Shown: positions 1-6,761 of the stretch, in pieces
Numbering within the stretch: the stretch's first letter is position 1
Layout of the letters: every line of letters begins with the position of its first letter
Assembly: GCA_003136335.1 (NCBI GenBank)
Contig: PLEA01000397.1
Location: 447 to 8,459, forward strand
DNA length: 8,013 nucleotides
Direction of reading: 5' to 3'
Source of the DNA: Acidobacteriaceae bacterium
GTDB taxonomy: Bacteria; Acidobacteriota; Terriglobia; Terriglobales; SbA1
Notes under the pieces: model-generated
Databases searched by the model: none
Told to the model about the DNA's origin: nothing
The model's input: the letters and a program-made list of their open reading frames with translations, nothing else
Program-made: the position numbers and the translations under genes

Positions 1-403
1 CAGCCGCCCACTCCACCGTGTCGTAGCCGTCCTGCGATTCGTTTTTGAACGGATACCATTCGCCCTCCGATGCGTATCTCCCCCGAACGTCCTGCGCGAC
101 TACCACGTACCCGCCTGCCGCCCATTTGAGGCAAATATCAGCGTCCCATTTCTTGTCATACGGCGTGCGCGTCAACAGCACCGGAAACTTGCCGTCCGCC
201 TTTGGCCTGCAAACATCTGAGCGCAGCGTGATGCCGTCACGCATCTTCGCCTGGACGTCGCGCTCGATGATCACCTCGTAACGGTCGGCCGCGCGGACTC
301 CGGCCGGCGCCAAGACCGTCAGGGCCACGACGCAACAGGCTCGCAGCACCCGGGACTGCAGCATTGCTCGATTTGCTCGCTCGTCCAATAGCGCTCTTGT
401 CAT
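1..403 (-). CDS. CocE/NonD-family (S15-like) exported hydrolase, N-terminal part, cut by window edge
   Basis: This reads as the first 134 residues of an alpha/beta-hydrolase of the CocE/NonD (X-Pro dipeptidyl-peptidase, S15) group, which cleaves esters or N-acyl/peptide bonds. Visible family motifs are DGITLRSDV near residues 56-64, LLTRTPYDK at 76-84, VVVAQDVRGRYASEGEW at about 100-116 and QDGYDTVEWAA at the cut end. Tyr82 in the PYDK motif matches the oxyanion-hole tyrosine of cocaine esterase (family knowledge). The catalytic Ser, Asp and His lie beyond the window. A basic N-terminus and a hydrophobic stretch ending near Ala-Gly-Val-Arg-Ala (about 34-38) look like a Sec signal peptide, so the enzyme is probably periplasmic or secreted. 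I chose the ATG at 403 because AGGTGG lies five bases upstream. An in-frame ATG at 364 would leave a shorter signal peptide with no clear ribosome site. Family call is strong; substrate is unknown. Confidence 0.9.
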   Translation of the reverse strand, partial: MTRALLDERANRAMLQSRVLRACCVVALTVLAPAGVRAADRYEVIIERDVQAKMRDGITLRSDVCRPKADGKFPVLLTRTPYDKKWDADICLKWAAGGYVVVAQDVRGRYASEGEWYPFKNESQDGYDTVEWAA

Positions 404-408
404 TCATT

Positions 409-414
409 CCACCT
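409..414 (-). promoter_or_regulatory. Ribosome binding site of the CocE-like gene
   Basis: AGGTGG on the minus strand sits five bases before the ATG at 403. It favours that start over the ATG at 407 (other frame, too close) and the in-frame ATG at 364. Confidence 0.65.
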
Positions 415-447
415 GAGTTGGGTCGCTGGGACCGCTTGCCGGTACGC

Positions 448-477
448 AGCCTAGGCCACGGAAACCGCCCCTGTCAA
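448..477 (-). promoter_or_regulatory. Sigma-70-type promoter for the CocE-like gene
   Basis: On the minus strand a perfect -35 box TTGACA (477-472) is followed after 18 bases by TAGGCT (453-448), which keeps the first two and last bases of the -10 consensus. Transcription would start near 441, leaving a leader of about 40 bases before the ATG at 403. This suggests the hydrolase is transcribed separately from the kinase operon upstream on the same strand. The call rests on pattern only. Confidence 0.55.
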
Positions 478-576
478 GGCAAGTCCGCGCTTCGCAACAA
501 TTGCGGACGGATCACGGGCAACCCGGAAGTAATCGAGACGGCAGCCGGTGTCCTAGGCGTATTTCTGAGATTCAAT

Positions 577-3504
577 TCAGTGCTGCAGCGCTTCGTGCCC
601 GAAGGCTAGGGCCGCTTCACCATGCTGCAATCGTTTCGCGACAATCTCGGGGTCAGCTACGATAGCGGAACTCTTGGGTCTCTTCCGCCGGGCTGACGGA
701 ACCTTTTCCCAGACCTCCAAGCTTTTCGAATACCACGACTGGGCTTTCTTCCAATGTTCCCGATTGATACTTGCCGGCGAGCGACCAGTCGCTTGCCGAA
801 CTTCAATGTCGCCCAAGCCAGCATAGGAGTCCGCGGTCGCGTAGAGTGCCGTCAGGTCGGGTTTTTCGGAAGACAGAAACGGTTTCGCCAAGTTCAGAGA
901 TTGTTGGAAGGCTGCAGCCGCAGTTATTGCATCTCCAGCTTTCAGCGTGGCATTGCCGATTTTTGACTTGCAATCCGCGGCCCACAGATGGACGCCGGTA
1001 TTGCTCGCACCAGCACCCATCTTTTCGTAAATCGCGAATGCTCTTTCGTACTCCTGTTCAGCTGACTGAAACTCGTGCCAGCGCAACAAATTATCCCCCC
1101 GGCTTTCATAAATGGCCGCTAACTTGCCCTCTTGTTGTAAGTTTTGCGGACTAGCGGCCACTACATCTTTCATTATGGCGAAACTCTTATCCAGTGACTC
1201 GAAACTTTGGACCTTCTTACCCGCTACTCCCGCTTGCGTGCCAACGTTGGCGTAAGCAATGGCAAGACCCTGTTGCAGCAGCGCATTGTGAGGGTCTGAC
1301 GTGATGAGCTGCTGGTAGATCTCGAGAGCCTTCACGTTGTTCTCCAGCGCATGCGGCGAATCGTCGAGCGAATCATAAATATCTGCAATGCGGTTGTAAG
1401 CAACCGCAACGTCCCGCACGTTGCGAGTGGTAGCGGCGTGCCGACGTATCGCGTGCGCAATTTCTAGAGCTTGCTGGTATTTATCGAGAGCCCCGCCGAA
1501 GTTTCTGTCACGATCTTTAAGCATGTTACCTAGATCGATTAGGTCGTGCTCGTAGGCTCCTTGGATTTTTTCGCTGTTGGGATCAATCTTCAGCATGGCC
1601 GCGTCTATTGCCATTGCCTTGCGATAACTTTCCTCTGCGACGGATGCTCCCTGAATCTGCCCTGCCATTGAATAATCGAACGCGAGTTCGTACAGAACGT
1701 CCAAATCGCGGGGTCTGTCGTTTCCCAGAGCTTCTGAGATGGGAATTGCTTTGCCGATGTTGTCGATGGCCCCACGCAGATCGCCGGTTGCCCATAGTTG
1801 ATTCGCGACCATGCGATGGCATTTTGCCAGCGCCAGCCGGTCGGCCCAGTCACTCGACCGGGCCGCAAGGCGCTGACGAATCTCAAGCGCCCTCTGATAG
1901 CTGCGCAGACTCCCTGCCGTATCTCCCAGGCTGTTTTGTAGATAGTGACCTTGTACCTCGCCAACCCTCTCGTAGGCGGTTGCCAGTTCCCGCATGAGGG
2001 AAGGCTCGTTGCCGCCTTCGCCAGACAAGCTGTCCAGGTATTGCAGTGCGCGGTCGACAAGAAGCTTGCGTGCCGGGGTCGATCCCGGCAGGTCGCGGAT
2101 GCTGTCGTGAATTTCAAACAGTAAGGAATTTGCAAGGCTGCGGACATCGTTAAAGCGGCGGTCAGCACGGCGCTTTTCCATCAGCGTGATGCCCATTCCC
2201 GCCAATAGCGCCACCACCACGATCGCTGATGCGGCGATGCCGCTCTTGTGCCGGCGTACAAACTTGGATGTCCGATAGGCTACAGTGTCTTTCCGCGCGC
2301 TGACGGGCAGGTTCTCAAGGTGCCGCCGGAGGTCCTCCGCGAATTGTTCCGCTGACGCATAACGCCGCTGCGGTTCCTTCCGCAAGGCCATGAGAACAAT
2401 GTTGTCCAGATCTCCGATCAAGCGCTTACTGAGTTTTTTCCCATCCCGAGCGGCTTGGGCCGAGTTTCCGTCGGCCGGTGCCAAGCCAGAACTGCGCGAA
2501 GGTAGCTTTGGTCCTCGCACCACGCTGCTCGGCTTCTTCGGCTCGGTGTCGCACACTCTGCGGGCGATTTTGTCGGCAGTGTCGCCTGCCACGCGATGTG
2601 GATGCTGTCCTGTAAGCAACTCATACAAAACCACGCCGAGCGAGTAAACATCCGCTGCCGTGGTAATCGGCTCCCCCTTAATTTGTTCTGGACTCGCATA
2701 GCCCGGTGTTAATACCTGGAACAAAGTCATCGTAGGTCCCAAGCTCTCCGCGGCACTGGGATCGAGAATCTTGGCGATACCAAAGTCCAAAAGCTTAGGA
2801 GTTCCGTCCGAGGTCACAAGAATGTTGCCGGGCTTGATGTCGCGATGAATGATGAGGTGCTGATGAGCGTATTGCACCGCCGAGCACACTTGGATGAAGA
2901 GTTTCAGACTCGCCGAAACGGTTAGCTTGCTACAGTATTCATCGATGGGCTGGCCATCGATCAGTTCCATAACAAAGTATGGAATTCCCTCTTCGGTCGA
3001 ACCCCCGTCCAGCAACCGAGCTATGTTGGGATGGTCGAAGTTGGCCAGAATCTGCCGTTCATGTTTAAACCGGCTCACTACAAAAGCCGAGTCTTGTCCG
3101 GCCCGCACCAGCTTGATCGCCACTTCTTTGCTATATTGATCGTCGGCCCGGAATGCGCGGTACACTTCGCCCATACCGCCAATCCCGATTTGTTCAACAA
3201 TCTGGTAAGTGCCCACCCGCCGTCCGATCATCGAGCGCGGTTCCTGCGCGATCGATGTCGCAGATACATCCCCTATTGCCGGAGCCTCCATAAAATCTGT
3301 GAGCGCCTGTTCATGGGAAGCCAGCAGAGAATCCAGTTCTAGGCGCAGGTCCTGATCTACCCTTCCGATTTCGGCGAGGTAGGCCACTCGCTGGGAGGCC
3401 TCCAGCCCTAGAGCAACATCAAGTTTTTCTTTGATTAGTCTCCAGCGTTCGGGAGTCATCCGGCTCCGGCCCGCCTCCGAAATGCCCAAACGCTCTTCCG
3501 TCAT
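577..3504 (-). CDS. Membrane Ser/Thr protein kinase with C-terminal TPR-like region, partner of the ECF sigma factor
   Basis: A 975-residue Hanks-type kinase. An N-terminal helical segment (about 16-75), typical of kinases found beside such sigma factors, precedes the kinase domain at about 100-395. Visible are the Gly-rich loop GIGGMGEVY (107-115), the ATP-binding Lys131 in VAIK, HRDIKPGN with catalytic Asp222, DFG at 240-242 and PGYASPEQ at 267-274, so the catalytic core looks intact. A hydrophobic helix at about 422-440 follows basic residues RRHK, placing the kinase in the cytoplasm. The remaining 530 or so residues outside are Ala/Tyr/Leu-rich helical pairs of TPR type (about 505-935), probably the sensor or docking part. 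I chose the ATG at 3504, giving a 4-base ATGA overlap with the sigma gene and GAGGGG four bases upstream. A longer frame from 3555 lies inside the sigma gene. It probably phosphorylates the sigma factor (inference). Confidence 0.93.
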   Translation of the reverse strand: MTEERLGISEAGRSRMTPERWRLIKEKLDVALGLEASQRVAYLAEIGRVDQDLRLELDSLLASHEQALTDFMEAPAIGDVSATSIAQEPRSMIGRRVGTYQIVEQIGIGGMGEVYRAFRADDQYSKEVAIKLVRAGQDSAFVVSRFKHERQILANFDHPNIARLLDGGSTEEGIPYFVMELIDGQPIDEYCSKLTVSASLKLFIQVCSAVQYAHQHLIIHRDIKPGNILVTSDGTPKLLDFGIAKILDPSAAESLGPTMTLFQVLTPGYASPEQIKGEPITTAADVYSLGVVLYELLTGQHPHRVAGDTADKIARRVCDTEPKKPSSVVRGPKLPSRSSGLAPADGNSAQAARDGKKLSKRLIGDLDNIVLMALRKEPQRRYASAEQFAEDLRRHLENLPVSARKDTVAYRTSKFVRRHKSGIAASAIVVVALLAGMGITLMEKRRADRRFNDVRSLANSLLFEIHDSIRDLPGSTPARKLLVDRALQYLDSLSGEGGNEPSLMRELATAYERVGEVQGHYLQNSLGDTAGSLRSYQRALEIRQRLAARSSDWADRLALAKCHRMVANQLWATGDLRGAIDNIGKAIPISEALGNDRPRDLDVLYELAFDYSMAGQIQGASVAEESYRKAMAIDAAMLKIDPNSEKIQGAYEHDLIDLGNMLKDRDRNFGGALDKYQQALEIAHAIRRHAATTRNVRDVAVAYNRIADIYDSLDDSPHALENNVKALEIYQQLITSDPHNALLQQGLAIAYANVGTQAGVAGKKVQSFESLDKSFAIMKDVVAASPQNLQQEGKLAAIYESRGDNLLRWHEFQSAEQEYERAFAIYEKMGAGASNTGVHLWAADCKSKIGNATLKAGDAITAAAAFQQSLNLAKPFLSSEKPDLTALYATADSYAGLGDIEVRQATGRSPASINREHWKKAQSWYSKSLEVWEKVPSARRKRPKSSAIVADPEIVAKRLQHGEAALAFGHEALQH

Positions 3505-4070
3505 CGCACCCCTCGGTCCAGCTCCCGATGCAGCCAGATCCGCGCCGTCGCCCAATCTCGTTTTACGGTGGCCGGAGAGATATCCAATACTTGCGCGGTT
3601 TCTTCAATGGACAAGCCACCGAAATATCGCAGTTCCACAATCCGGCCCTGCTGCGGGTCGAGTCGTGAGAGTTCTGTCAGAGCGTCATCCAGAGTGACCA
3701 AATCCAAGTCGCGCCGACTTGGCAGAGCGACGGCTTCGTCAAGCGTCAGCTTCCATCCTGCATCTCGCTTGGCGGCGTGCCGATTCCGGGCGTAGTCGAC
3801 CAGTATCTGGCGCATGAGCCGCGACGCTACCGCAAAAAAGTGCGCGCGGTTTTCCAGTCGAGGCTCCTGCTTCATCAGTCGGAGGTACACCTCATTTACT
3901 AGCGCAGTGCTCTGCAGTGTGTGCCCATCGCGTTGCGCCTGCAGATGATAATGGGCGACCCGCCGCAGTTCTTCGTAAACCAGGGGGATCAACGACCGGA
4001 GGGCTTCGGAATCACCGGCCCGCCACCTCATGAGTAATTCGCTAACGGGATGGGATGAGGATTGAGACAC
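3501..4070 (-). CDS. ECF-type RNA polymerase sigma factor, TIGR02999/ECF43-like
   Basis: A 189-residue sigma factor. Region 2 spans about 10-95 (ELLMRWRAGD, then LVNEVYLRLM at 57-66, HFFAVASRLMRQILVDYAR at about 77-95). Region 4 spans about 125-185, with the helix-turn-helix in LSIEETAQVLDISPATVKRD (153-172). The sequence matches the TIGR02999 group common in Acidobacteriota and Planctomycetota, whose genes usually neighbour Ser/Thr kinases. Just before region 2.2, where most ECF factors carry an acidic DAED-like run, this one has Gln53-Ser54-Thr55-Ala56. That feature is known from kinase-activated ECF43 factors such as Vibrio EcfP. No anti-sigma gene is next to it; the kinase follows with a 4-base overlap. 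I prefer the GTG start at 4070, with AAGGG five bases upstream. An ATG at 4097 adds nine residues but lies within a dyad and lacks a ribosome site. Confidence 0.92.
   Translation of the reverse strand: MSQSSSHPVSELLMRWRAGDSEALRSLIPLVYEELRRVAHYHLQAQRDGHTLQSTALVNEVYLRLMKQEPRLENRAHFFAVASRLMRQILVDYARNRHAAKRDAGWKLTLDEAVALPSRRDLDLVTLDDALTELSRLDPQQGRIVELRYFGGLSIEETAQVLDISPATVKRDWATARIWLHRELDRGVR
3509..3514 (-). promoter_or_regulatory. Ribosome binding site of the kinase gene inside the sigma gene end
   Basis: GAGGGG on the minus strand lies four bases before the ATG at 3504, which overlaps the sigma factor's TGA as ATGA. It fixes the kinase start and implies translational coupling of the two genes. 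Confidence 0.65.
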
Positions 4071-4075
4071 ACCTA

Positions 4076-4080
4076 CCCTT
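4076..4080 (-). promoter_or_regulatory. Ribosome binding site of the sigma factor gene
   Basis: AAGGG on the minus strand is five bases before the GTG at 4070 and directly follows the dyad at 4081-4097. It favours the GTG start over the ATG at 4097. Confidence 0.55.
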
Positions 4081-4097
4081 ATGGGATGAAATCCCAT
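4081..4097. promoter_or_regulatory. 17-base dyad at the 5' end of the sigma–kinase transcript
   Basis: Seven-base arms ATGGGAT (4081-4087) and ATCCCAT (4091-4097) form a perfect inverted repeat around a 3-base centre. It lies just downstream of the predicted start point of the sigma–kinase operon and touches the ribosome site. It could be an operator or a small leader hairpin. A further direct copy, ATGGGATGA at 4050-4058, lies 31 bases away inside the sigma coding sequence. Function is inferred from position only. Confidence 0.45.
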
Positions 4098-4108
4098 TTG
4101 AGACCGAG

Positions 4109-4137
4109 AACATATATCCGACTCTGGCGAAAGTCAA
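4109..4137 (-). promoter_or_regulatory. Sigma-70-type promoter of the sigma–kinase operon
   Basis: On the minus strand TTGACT (4137-4132) and TATGTT (4114-4109) are 17 bases apart, a good match to the housekeeping consensus. Transcription would begin near 4102, giving a leader of roughly 30 bases that starts with the dyad at 4081-4097. It does not look like a typical ECF promoter, so autoregulation is not evident from sequence. Confidence 0.55.
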
Positions 4138-4215
4138 CAAAATGCGTGGTTGCGGACCGCTTGAATCGCGGGTGAGCGGCATGCGATCAAAGATTTTTCC
4201 TACCCGTGAGCCAAA

Positions 4216-4243
4216 TTGCCTCCGTTTGCCGCATGTCTATATC
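4216..4243 (+). promoter_or_regulatory. Possible promoter of the collagen-like gene
   Basis: TTGCCT (4216-4221) and TATATC (4238-4243) are 16 bases apart, each matching four of six housekeeping consensus bases. It would give a leader of about 90 bases before the ATG at 4342. This is a weak pattern; a promoter read by the divergent sigma factor could lie elsewhere in 4100-4330 and cannot be recognised without its consensus. Confidence 0.3.
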
Positions 4244-4341
4244 GAGCGACACAACAGGCACCGCGGAACCTCTCCCAGAAAGACACCCACGCGATGCGTC
4301 CTAGTGTCCTCAAAAGTCGAACTTCAATCTGGGGGTCGTCT

Positions 4342-6096
4342 ATGCGCGCCAGAATCCTTGCCGTCATGATCCTGCTGTTTGCCGTGTTGTCTGCTTTGAC
4401 TCAAGCCCAGGTCGTGCTGACCGACGACGCCAACACATTTTCCTTTACTCCCAAGTCCAACTATGGCGATAGCATCGCGCTCATCGTCTGCTCCGGGTCG
4501 AATGCCTATATCAAGTTCAGTATGGCCAACCTCGGTCCAGGGATTACCAGCTCCAATGTGTCGAAAGCCAGCCTAGTCCTCTACGCGGACTTCGTGCTGA
4601 CCTCCGGCACCATGGATGTTTACCAGGTGAATGGCTCTTGGTCGGAAGGATCGATCACCTACAACAATGCCCCGACGCTTGGTGCGAAGCTGTTCAGCGC
4701 GGTGCCGGTGACCAAGCCCGGATTCCTGTCATTGGATATGACTTCGAGCGTGCAAGCCTGGCTGGCTGGTTCGCTGACCAATAACGGAATCGCTCTTGTT
4801 CCGACTACGGGCAGCGCGATTTCAGCGTCGTTTGACAGCAAAGAAAATATCTTCACCAGTCACCCCGCCGATCTCGATCTGGTACTGATATCGGCAGGTC
4901 CGCAAGGCCAGCAGGGCCTGCAAGGGCCGCAAGGAACAGTGGGCCCTCAAGGTCCGACCGGCGCGACCGGCCCTGCTGGAGCGATGGGCCCAACCGGAGC
5001 GACCGGACCCGCCGGTCAACAGGGCTTGCAAGGAATGATGGGACTCACCGGGCTGACGGGAGCAACCGGTCCCACGGGTGCGAACGGCACAGGATTCAAT
5101 TTCCGTAACGGATTTGACAACTCCGCTTCCTACGTCGCCAACGACGTAGTCACCTACAACGGATCGAGTTACGTGGCCACCGCGGCCAGCGCTGGGCCGA
5201 GCAATCCGACACCAGACACCAACACGACCGCATGGACCATCATGGCTGCACAAGGTGCGACTGGTGCTGCGGGTGCGCAAGGGCCCGCAGGTTCGGCGGG
5301 GGCAGCAGGCGGCTCAGGTCCTGCTGGGGCGCAGGGGCCGGCGGGAGCCACCGGTCCAGCGGGGCCCATAGGACTAACTGGGCCTCCCGGTTCAGGCGGC
5401 GGCGGGCTCAGTGGGATTCAGGAGTTTACCCAAAGCGGAACGTTCACAGCTCCGGCTGCCGTCACACACGTCTTGGTCGAAATGTGGGGTGCCGGGGGCG
5501 GAGGAGGAGGGGGCGGTGACGGCTACGTGGCCTATTCTGCCACATGTAGTGGAACCAGCGGATTTGGAGGAGGCTCTGGGGCCTACACACGGGCCGTGGT
5601 TGGCGTGACCGCTGGAGTAGCATACACGGTCACACTCGGCATCGCTGGCTCTGGTGGACCCAACGTCGGCAGTTCGGAAAGCTATCCCTTTCCTAGTGGG
5701 GGCAACGGAACCGATTCTGTAATCGCCGACAGTTCAGGGACAGTTGTGGTAAGTGCCAAGGCCGGAGCGGGAGGACCCTCAGGTGCCCCACCCAAACTCC
5801 TCGCGGGACTCCTCGGCGAGCCCGAATGCGAGAATATTGCGGCGTATGGGTCCTCCCCGGGCGCAGGTGGGGCGGCCGCCAGTGGAACCGGGGTTGTTGG
5901 TCGGGCCGGTGCCGCAGGGGGTCCCTCCGTCATCTACGGTACGGCTGTCCCTGCCGCGGTCGGTCCGGCTGCCGGATCGATCTCGAACCCCCCGGGCGTC
6001 GGATACGGGGGTAAAGGCGGTTTCCCCGCGTATGGCAACGACAACGGCGGTCCGGGTTCTCAGGGGGGCCCCGGATATGTCCTGATTACCTGGTAG
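4342..6096 (+). CDS. Secreted mosaic protein: DNRLRE-like, collagen-like, CBM5/12-like and Gly-rich modules
   Basis: A 584-residue exported protein. The signal peptide is residues 1-23, ending LTQAQ. Residues 24-183 resemble the DNRLRE (CBM96-type) beta-sandwich: [30 protein letters not shown] and [13 protein letters not shown] are its conserved strands. Gly-X-Y triplets run 186-251 and again 305-352. Between them, 252-303 looks like a CBM5/12 chitin-binding-type module ([16 protein letters not shown], closing Trp). From about 360 comes a Gly-rich domain ([22 protein letters not shown], ending GPGYVLITW) seen in tail-fibre-like and surface proteins. It probably acts as a trimeric surface or secreted adhesin-like fibre; ligand and role are unknown. 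I chose the ATG at 4342 because a signal peptide begins there and GGGGG lies six bases upstream. The frame stays open back to a TTG at 4216, but that extension has no signal peptide. It is divergent from the sigma–kinase operon. Confidence 0.88.
   Translation: MRARILAVMILLFAVLSALTQAQVVLTDDANTFSFTPKSNYGDSIALIVCSGSNAYIKFSMANLGPGITSSNVSKASLVLYADFVLTSGTMDVYQVNGSWSEGSITYNNAPTLGAKLFSAVPVTKPGFLSLDMTSSVQAWLAGSLTNNGIALVPTTGSAISASFDSKENIFTSHPADLDLVLISAGPQGQQGLQGPQGTVGPQGPTGATGPAGAMGPTGATGPAGQQGLQGMMGLTGLTGATGPTGANGTGFNFRNGFDNSASYVANDVVTYNGSSYVATAASAGPSNPTPDTNTTAWTIMAAQGATGAAGAQGPAGSAGAAGGSGPAGAQGPAGATGPAGPIGLTGPPGSGGGGLSGIQEFTQSGTFTAPAAVTHVLVEMWGAGGGGGGGGDGYVAYSATCSGTSGFGGGSGAYTRAVVGVTAGVAYTVTLGIAGSGGPNVGSSESYPFPSGGNGTDSVIADSSGTVVVSAKAGAGGPSGAPPKLLAGLLGEPECENIAAYGSSPGAGGAAASGTGVVGRAGAAGGPSVIYGTAVPAAVGPAAGSISNPPGVGYGGKGGFPAYGNDNGGPGSQGGPGYVLITW
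4897..5094 (+). repeat. First Gly-X-Y (collagen-like) tract
   Basis: Twenty-two consecutive Gly-X-Y codon triplets, rich in Pro, Gln, Ala and Thr at X and Y ([15 protein letters not shown] types), without interruption. In bacteria such tracts fold into triple helices without hydroxyproline (family knowledge). The repeated nine-base units make this stretch prone to length change by slippage. Confidence 0.85.
5254..5397 (+). repeat. Second Gly-X-Y (collagen-like) tract
   Basis: Sixteen Gly-X-Y triplets, more Ala-rich than the first tract ([12 protein letters not shown]), ending in GPP GSG before a short Gly linker. It is separated from the first tract by the CBM5/12-like module at 5095-5250. 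Confidence 0.82.
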
Positions 6097-6157
6097 GACA
6101 GGCTGCAATGAGCGCGCGCAAGCGTCGGGTTATGGGGAGGCGGCTCGTAGTGCCAGG

Positions 6158-6460
6158 GAGAAAGTTGGCGCAGTCGTCCCCGAAGTCGTGAGCTGGGAGA
6201 AGAACGGCAAAGACGCCCAGGGCGTCGACTACAGCCGCCTCACCGCGCTGTTAATCGAAGCGACGAAAGAACAGCAGAAGCTGATCCAGACACAACAGGA
6301 ACAGATCAGGGCGCAGCAAACGCAAATAAAAGCTCAGCGAGCCCAGATCGCGCGGCTTACGACGCAAGTGAGAGCAATCCAAGTGTCCTTGAAAGCGAAC
6401 GGCCAAGCGGGCCCGCGGGTTCGTACGGCGAAAGCGCAGATGCCAATGGTCCATCCGTGA
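6158..6460 (+). pseudogene. Remnant of an S74-type intramolecular chaperone (tail-fibre) C-terminus with coiled coil
   Basis: The frame reads EKVGAVVPEVV, then WEKNGKDAQGVDYSRLTALL and IEATKEQQ. This is the characteristic end of the S74 endosialidase-type chaperone domain carried at the C-terminus of tail-fibre-like proteins. A regular heptad coiled coil follows (QTQQEQI, RAQQTQI, KAQRAQI, ARLTTQV), then a short basic tail and TGA at 6458. The catalytic Ser/Lys part and everything before it are missing. The frame stays open upstream to 6086 but loses resemblance before about 6155 and overlaps the end of the collagen-like gene in another frame. A GTG at 6188 could start a 90-residue protein, yet no ribosome site precedes it. 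I read it as the leftover 3' end of a lost gene, or of an earlier form of the neighbouring gene. A small expressed coiled-coil protein is the alternative. Confidence 0.65.
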
Positions 6461-6475
6461 GCGGAGTTATTTTTT
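6454..6475 (+). terminator. Weak rho-independent terminator candidate
   Basis: A four-base stem TCCG/CGGA (6454-6457 with 6462-6465) and TGAG loop overlap the stop codon of the S74 remnant. GTTA and six T residues (6470-6475) follow. The stem is short for a strong terminator. If real, it would end transcripts from the collagen-like gene. Confidence 0.25.
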
Positions 6476-6513
6476 CGTGACCGTTTTGCCGTCTGCAAAG
6501 AGTTCGGAGACTA

Positions 6514-6541
6514 GCATCAATGCGGCGCGTACGTGTTGATT
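6514..6541. repeat. 28-base imperfect repeat, copy 1
   Basis: Matches 6734-6761 at 22 of 28 positions with no gaps, offset by exactly 220 bases. It keeps TCAA, 15 bases, TTGA (6517-6539), with CGTACG (6528-6533) in the same place as in copy 2. Confidence 0.55.
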
Positions 6542-6584
6542 AGGGGGAAACCGGACACACGGGACTGGAGTCCACGGGACATTC

Positions 6585-6612
6585 CCCAAATTTGTCCCAA
6601 ATTTGTCCCAAA
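6585..6612. repeat. Tandem 11-base repeat CCCAAATTTGT
   Basis: Two exact units (6585-6595, 6596-6606) and a six-base partial third. Each GTCCC formed at a unit junction can pair with GGGAC at 6576-6580, giving alternative hairpins. Its unit length equals about one helical turn. Confidence 0.7.
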
Positions 6613-6733
6613 CGGTTCGCCCTACTACTCACTACGTCTTTACGAAGAACTGATCGCGAAGGATGTCCATTCAACGAAATGGGGAATCGCAATCCGGCCA
6701 GAGATCCTGAGGTGAAGCAACATGGGCGACATG

Positions 6734-6761
6734 GCCTCAATGAGGTTCGTACGCATTGATT
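6734..6761. repeat. 28-base imperfect repeat, copy 2, with dyad
   Basis: The second copy contains a perfect six-base inverted repeat, TCAATG (6737-6742) and CATTGA (6754-6759), around an 11-base centre that includes CGTACG. It ends about 25 bases before the M24 peptidase start, a position suited to an operator or to the edge of an inserted element. Confidence 0.55.

Larger units (their letters stand above)
404..576. other. Intergenic spacer between kinase gene and CocE-like gene
   Basis: This 173-base gap separates two minus-strand genes. It holds the promoter at 448-477 and the ribosome site at 409-414. I see no convincing rho-independent terminator behind the kinase stop codon: the only dyad, near 565-580, has a four-base stem and no T-run. 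An open frame at 364-609 on the plus strand has no family resemblance and is not called. Confidence 0.6.

Noticed and set aside
1605..2168. 187-residue minus-strand frame inside the kinase gene
   Set aside because: It overlaps the TPR-coding part in another frame and has no domain-like sequence.
3505..3555. Longer kinase N-terminus starting at 3555
   Set aside because: The extra 17 residues lie within the sigma factor coding end, and the ATG at 3504 has a good ribosome site and the ATGA overlap.
4216..4341. Extended N-terminus of the collagen-like protein from TTG 4216 or ATG 4294
   Set aside because: The extension lacks a ribosome site and would bury the signal peptide that begins at 4342.
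5169..5369. Minus-strand open frame reading [15 protein letters not shown] repeats, resembling collagen
   Set aside because: It is the antisense of the Gly-X-Y tract: GGN CCN codons read as Pro/Gly-rich on the other strand. No start signal and no independent support.
6108..6194. 28-codon open frame starting ATG at 6108
   Set aside because: Short and Arg-rich with no recognisable motif; it overlaps the S74 remnant in another frame.
6585..6612. Tandem repeat considered as a CRISPR or iteron array
   Set aside because: Only two full units, no spacers, no cas or replication gene nearby.
6533..6715. 60-residue open frame in the noncoding stretch
   Set aside because: It runs through the tandem repeat and hairpins, has no ribosome site and matches no family known to me.
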